Source: Bacillus sp. OV322 (GTDB lineage Bacteria; Bacillota; Bacilli; Bacillales; DSM-1321). From it: a DNA stretch of 64,000 bases. Positions within the stretch are counted from its first letter, which is position 1. Every line of letters starts with the position of its first letter. Both the position numbers and the translations under genes were made by a program. The stretch lies in assembly GCF_900112495.1 (NCBI RefSeq), contig NZ_FOMA01000006.1, positions 186,001-250,000 of the forward strand. The letters are read 5' to 3'. The notes beneath the pieces were generated by a model, which searched no databases, was not told the DNA's origin, and was given only the letters and a program-made list of their open reading frames with translations. Positions 61,056-64,000 of the stretch are shown here, in pieces.

Positions 61056-64000
61056 GTGCAGGAAAGCTTTCGCATAACGGTAAATGGAGTCGAAATGGAA
61101 ACAGATAGGGAGAAGAGTGTACTAGAAGTTCTCTTGAACAGTTCAGTCGAAGTGCCGCATGTTTGCTATCACCCCAGCTTAGGGCCAATTGAAACATGTG
61201 ATACGTGTATAGTAAAAGTGAACGGCGAGCTTGTAAGATCTTGTTCTTCACATATAAATGATGGAGATATAATTGATACCAATGCTCCGGATGTTAAAGA
61301 AGCCCGGATCATCGCCATGGATAAGATTCTTTATAACCATGAGCTGTATTGTACGGTTTGTGATTATAACAATGGAGGATGTGAAATACATAACACCGTT
61401 AAGGAGATGAAAGTTAACCATCAAAGTATTCCTTTTGATCATAAACCATATGTTGAAGACAATTCCAATCCATTTTACCGCTATGATCCGGACCAGTGCA
61501 TTCTTTGCGGCCGCTGTGTAGAAGCATGCCAGGATGTTCAGGTGACTGAGACTCTATCCATTGACTGGGAACTTGAACGGCCTCGTGTCATTTGGGATAA
61601 AAATGTTCCTATCAATGAATCTTCTTGTGTTTCTTGCGGACATTGTTCGACGGTGTGCCCATGCAATGCGATGCTTGAAAAAGGCATGGTAGGTGAAGCG
61701 GGCTATCTGACCAATATTGCTAAACAAACCCTTCGGCCCATGATTGAAGTGACTAAGGGTGTTGAAACTGGCTACGGTTCCATTCTTGCCATTTCAGATA
61801 TGGAATCAGCTATGAGGGAAGAACGCATCAAAAAAACAAAGACTGTCTGCACATTCTGCGGAGTAGGCTGCAGCTTTGATATTTGGACAAAAGACAGGAA
61901 GATCCTGAAAGTTGAACCACATGCAGAAGCACCGGCCAATGGAATTTCCACCTGTGTGAAAGGAAAATTCGGCTGGGATTTCGTCAATAGTGAAGAACGC
62001 CTTACAAAGCCGCTTATCCGGGAAGGAGATTCTTTCAGGGAAGCAGAATGGGATGAAGCTCTGACATTGATTGCAGGCAAGTTCACTGAAATCAAAACAC
62101 AGCATGGTCCTGATTCTCTCGCATTTATTACTTCTTCAAAGTGCACTAATGAAGAGTCTTATTTAATGCAAAAACTGGCAAGGGCTGTAATAGGCACAAA
62201 CAATGTGGATAATTGCTCAAGGTACTGCCAAAGCCCTGCTACCAAGGGATTGATGAGGACTGTAGGCTACGGAGGGGATTCAGGATCCATTACGGATATT
62301 CAGAATTCTGAGCTTGTCATCATAATTGGCTCCAATACTTCAGAAGCCCATCCTGTGCTTTCCACAAGAGTGAAAAGCTCGCATAAATTACGAAACCAAA
62401 AACTGATCGTAGCAGATATCAGAAAGCACGAAATGGCAGAGCGTTCAGATTTATTCTTCCAGCCTCGGGCAGGATCTGATCTTGTCTGGCTGTCGGCTGT
62501 AACGAAGTATATCCTTGACCAAGGCTGGGCAGATCAGGAATTCCTCGATAAAAAAGTAAACGGCCTGGAGAAATATATAGAAAGCATCCAGGGCTTTACA
62601 CTGGAATACGCCGCACGTGAAACTGGTTTGTCACAGGAAGTGCTGATTCAAATTGCCGAAATGATTCATGAAGCAAAGTCCTCATGTATTCTTTGGGCTA
62701 TGGGGGTTACCCAGCATGTTGGAGGCAGTGATACCAGTACAGCCATTTCGAACCTGCTGCTGATCACTGGAAACTATGCACGTCCGCATACAGGTTCTTA
62801 TCCGCTGCGCGGCCATAATAATGTGCAGGGTGCAAGTGACTTTGGATCAATGCCGGACGCGCTGCCAGGATATCAGCTGGTAACAGATGACGCTGTGCGT
62901 GCTAAATTTGAAAAAGGATGGGGCGTAAATCTCCCTGCGAAACCAGGGATGAACAACCACGAAATGATTGAAGCCATCCATTCAGGCAAATTAAAGGCTA
63001 TGTATGTTAAAGGAGAAGAAATGGGATTGGTTGATTCCAACATCAATCATGTCCATGCAGCATACCAGGAGCTTGATTTCTTCGTAGTACAGGATATGTT
63101 CCTGTCACGTACAGCGGAATATGCGGATGTTGTTCTCCCGGCAAGTCCAAGCCTTGAAAAAGAAGGAACATTTACCAATACAGAACGCAGGATCCAACGT
63201 CTTTACGAGGTATTGGAGCCGCTTGGCGATTCGAAGCCGGACTGGAAGATTATCATGGAAGTCGCCAATCGCCTTGGTGCAGGATGGAACTATGATCATC
63301 CTGCTGATATTATGGCAGAAGCAGCCATGCTTTCTCCAATCTATTCAGGTGTGGCATATGAAAGATTAGAAGGATATAAGAGTCTTCAGTGGCCAGTTGC
63401 TGCAGATGGAACAGATACTCCTGTTCTATTTTTGGATAAATTCCCGTTTGATGATGGGAAGGCCCGCCTATTCCCTGTAGAATGGACTAAACCTGTAGAG
63501 TTCGGTGAAGAGTATGATATTCATGTCAACAACGGACGCCTTCTCGAACATTTCCATGAAGGCAATATGACTTACAAATCCAAAGGGATTTCTTCAAAAA
63601 CGCCAAGTGTATTCCTCGAAATTTCTCCTGAGCTTGCGGAGGAAAGAGGAATAAAGGATGGAACACTTGTCAGATTGACCTCTCCTTATGGAAATGCGAA
63701 GGTAAAGTGCCTAATCACCGACAGGGTAAAAGGAAAAGAAGTATATCTTCCTATGAATGACTCTGGAGATGCGGCCATTAATCTGCTGACAAGCAGCCAT
63801 GCCGATAAAGATACAGATACACCTGCTTATAAAGAAACCTCAGCCAAAATGGAGATTTTGAAAGTAGAAGGAGTCAATCCATTGCCTAGAGTAAATCATA
63901 GAAATGGAAATCCTCAGCCGCAAATCGGTGTCCAGGTTCAGAAAAAATGGGCAAGGAAGGATTATACATTCCCGGGTGATGCTGTGAAGCGGCACAGAAA
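61056..64000 (+). CDS. fdhF: formate dehydrogenase alpha subunit (YjgC-like), 3' end outside the window
   Basis: The frame opens at a GTG behind GGGGAGG and runs 981 codons to the window edge, close to the ~985 residues of B. subtilis YjgC. Domains in order are a [2Fe-2S] ferredoxin (~1-80), a His/Cys Fe-S segment and two 4Fe-4S clusters (CILCGRCVEAC, CVSCGHCSTVCPC), a further 4Fe-4S (CTFCGVGC) and the molybdopterin domains. The active-site residue is Cys, in NCSRYCQSPATKG, not selenocysteine. It oxidises formate, passing electrons inwards; no beta subunit is visible. Confidence 0.93.
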   Translation, partial: MQESFRITVNGVEMETDREKSVLEVLLNSSVEVPHVCYHPSLGPIETCDTCIVKVNGELVRSCSSHINDGDIIDTNAPDVKEARIIAMDKILYNHELYCTVCDYNNGGCEIHNTVKEMKVNHQSIPFDHKPYVEDNSNPFYRYDPDQCILCGRCVEACQDVQVTETLSIDWELERPRVIWDKNVPINESSCVSCGHCSTVCPCNAMLEKGMVGEAGYLTNIAKQTLRPMIEVTKGVETGYGSILAISDMESAMREERIKKTKTVCTFCGVGCSFDIWTKDRKILKVEPHAEAPANGISTCVKGKFGWDFVNSEERLTKPLIREGDSFREAEWDEALTLIAGKFTEIKTQHGPDSLAFITSSKCTNEESYLMQKLARAVIGTNNVDNCSRYCQSPATKGLMRTVGYGGDSGSITDIQNSELVIIIGSNTSEAHPVLSTRVKSSHKLRNQKLIVADIRKHEMAERSDLFFQPRAGSDLVWLSAVTKYILDQGWADQEFLDKKVNGLEKYIESIQGFTLEYAARETGLSQEVLIQIAEMIHEAKSSCILWAMGVTQHVGGSDTSTAISNLLLITGNYARPHTGSYPLRGHNNVQGASDFGSMPDALPGYQLVTDDAVRAKFEKGWGVNLPAKPGMNNHEMIEAIHSGKLKAMYVKGEEMGLVDSNINHVHAAYQELDFFVVQDMFLSRTAEYADVVLPASPSLEKEGTFTNTERRIQRLYEVLEPLGDSKPDWKIIMEVANRLGAGWNYDHPADIMAEAAMLSPIYSGVAYERLEGYKSLQWPVAADGTDTPVLFLDKFPFDDGKARLFPVEWTKPVEFGEEYDIHVNNGRLLEHFHEGNMTYKSKGISSKTPSVFLEISPELAEERGIKDGTLVRLTSPYGNAKVKCLITDRVKGKEVYLPMNDSGDAAINLLTSSHADKDTDTPAYKETSAKMEILKVEGVNPLPRVNHRNGNPQPQIGVQVQKKWARKDYTFPGDAVKRHR

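Noticed and set aside
62190-62260. Selenocysteine in formate dehydrogenase
   Set aside because: The active-site codon is TGC (Cys) in NCSRYCQSP; no in-frame TGA or SECIS-like hairpin is present.

Overview
The window looks like chromosomal DNA of a low-GC, spore-forming member of the Bacillaceae (Bacillus, Cytobacillus or Mesobacillus type). It holds a tricistronic gerA-type germinant receptor, an H-type SASP, a LysM/GH18 spore hydrolase, a YjcZ-type micropeptide and many homologues of Bacillus subtilis genes (yuxL, catE, azoR, mhqO/mhqD, yxjC, namA, mntH, yjgC). TTG and GTG starts with strong GGAGG sites are common. I see no rRNA, tRNA, CRISPR array, phage module or intact transposase.

Layout. 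1-9 kb is gene-poor and decaying: an IS3-family remnant, a broken ybjQ, other dead reading frames and a TetR stub lie among a tandem DUF1259 protein, two divergent DUF2935 paralogues, a SRPBCC protein and an APH-like kinase. 9-18 kb has a DHA2-type MFS pump, a GDSL hydrolase coupled to an ABC-2 exporter, an MBL hydrolase and an S9 peptidase. 18-22 kb carries a thioredoxin-reductase-like flavoprotein and a quinone/catechol cluster: a YodB/CatR-like HxlR regulator divergent from catE and azoR. 22-30 kb has a YhgE/Pip membrane protein, CorA, small proteins, OsmC and an OpuC/EgtUV-type importer. 29.6-32.2 kb carries a second electrophile cluster (mhqO-mhqD) with an MhqR-like operator on its -10 box, followed by a structured leader before a flavin reductase gene.

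32-37 kb holds an MBL protein, a ruined sugar-ABC permease beside an intact GH32 invertase, and a frameshifted threonine synthase behind a promoter-terminator leader. 37-43 kb holds the germination operon in B-C-A order, a CAP-domain protein and sspH. 43-51.5 kb holds oxidoreductases, the LysM/GH18 protein, an ABC exporter, an unrecognised protein and a nitrilase-family enzyme. 51.5-56 kb is a 3-hydroxybutyrate module (GntP-type permease, dehydrogenase, sigma-54 activator) with a recognisable sigma-54 promoter, two paired upstream inverted repeats and a CRE site. 56-64 kb has hxlA with an SDR, namA, mntH with two MntR-like boxes, and a formate dehydrogenase cut by the window end.

Two related ~225-229 bp elements at 42.7 and 60.2 kb have GGCT...AGCC terminal inverted repeats and exact 8-bp target duplications. 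They are non-autonomous mobile elements, probably ISL3-type MITEs, and a third degraded copy lies beside the second. The clearest themes are electrophile/quinone defence under two regulatory systems, spore biology, and local gene erosion.
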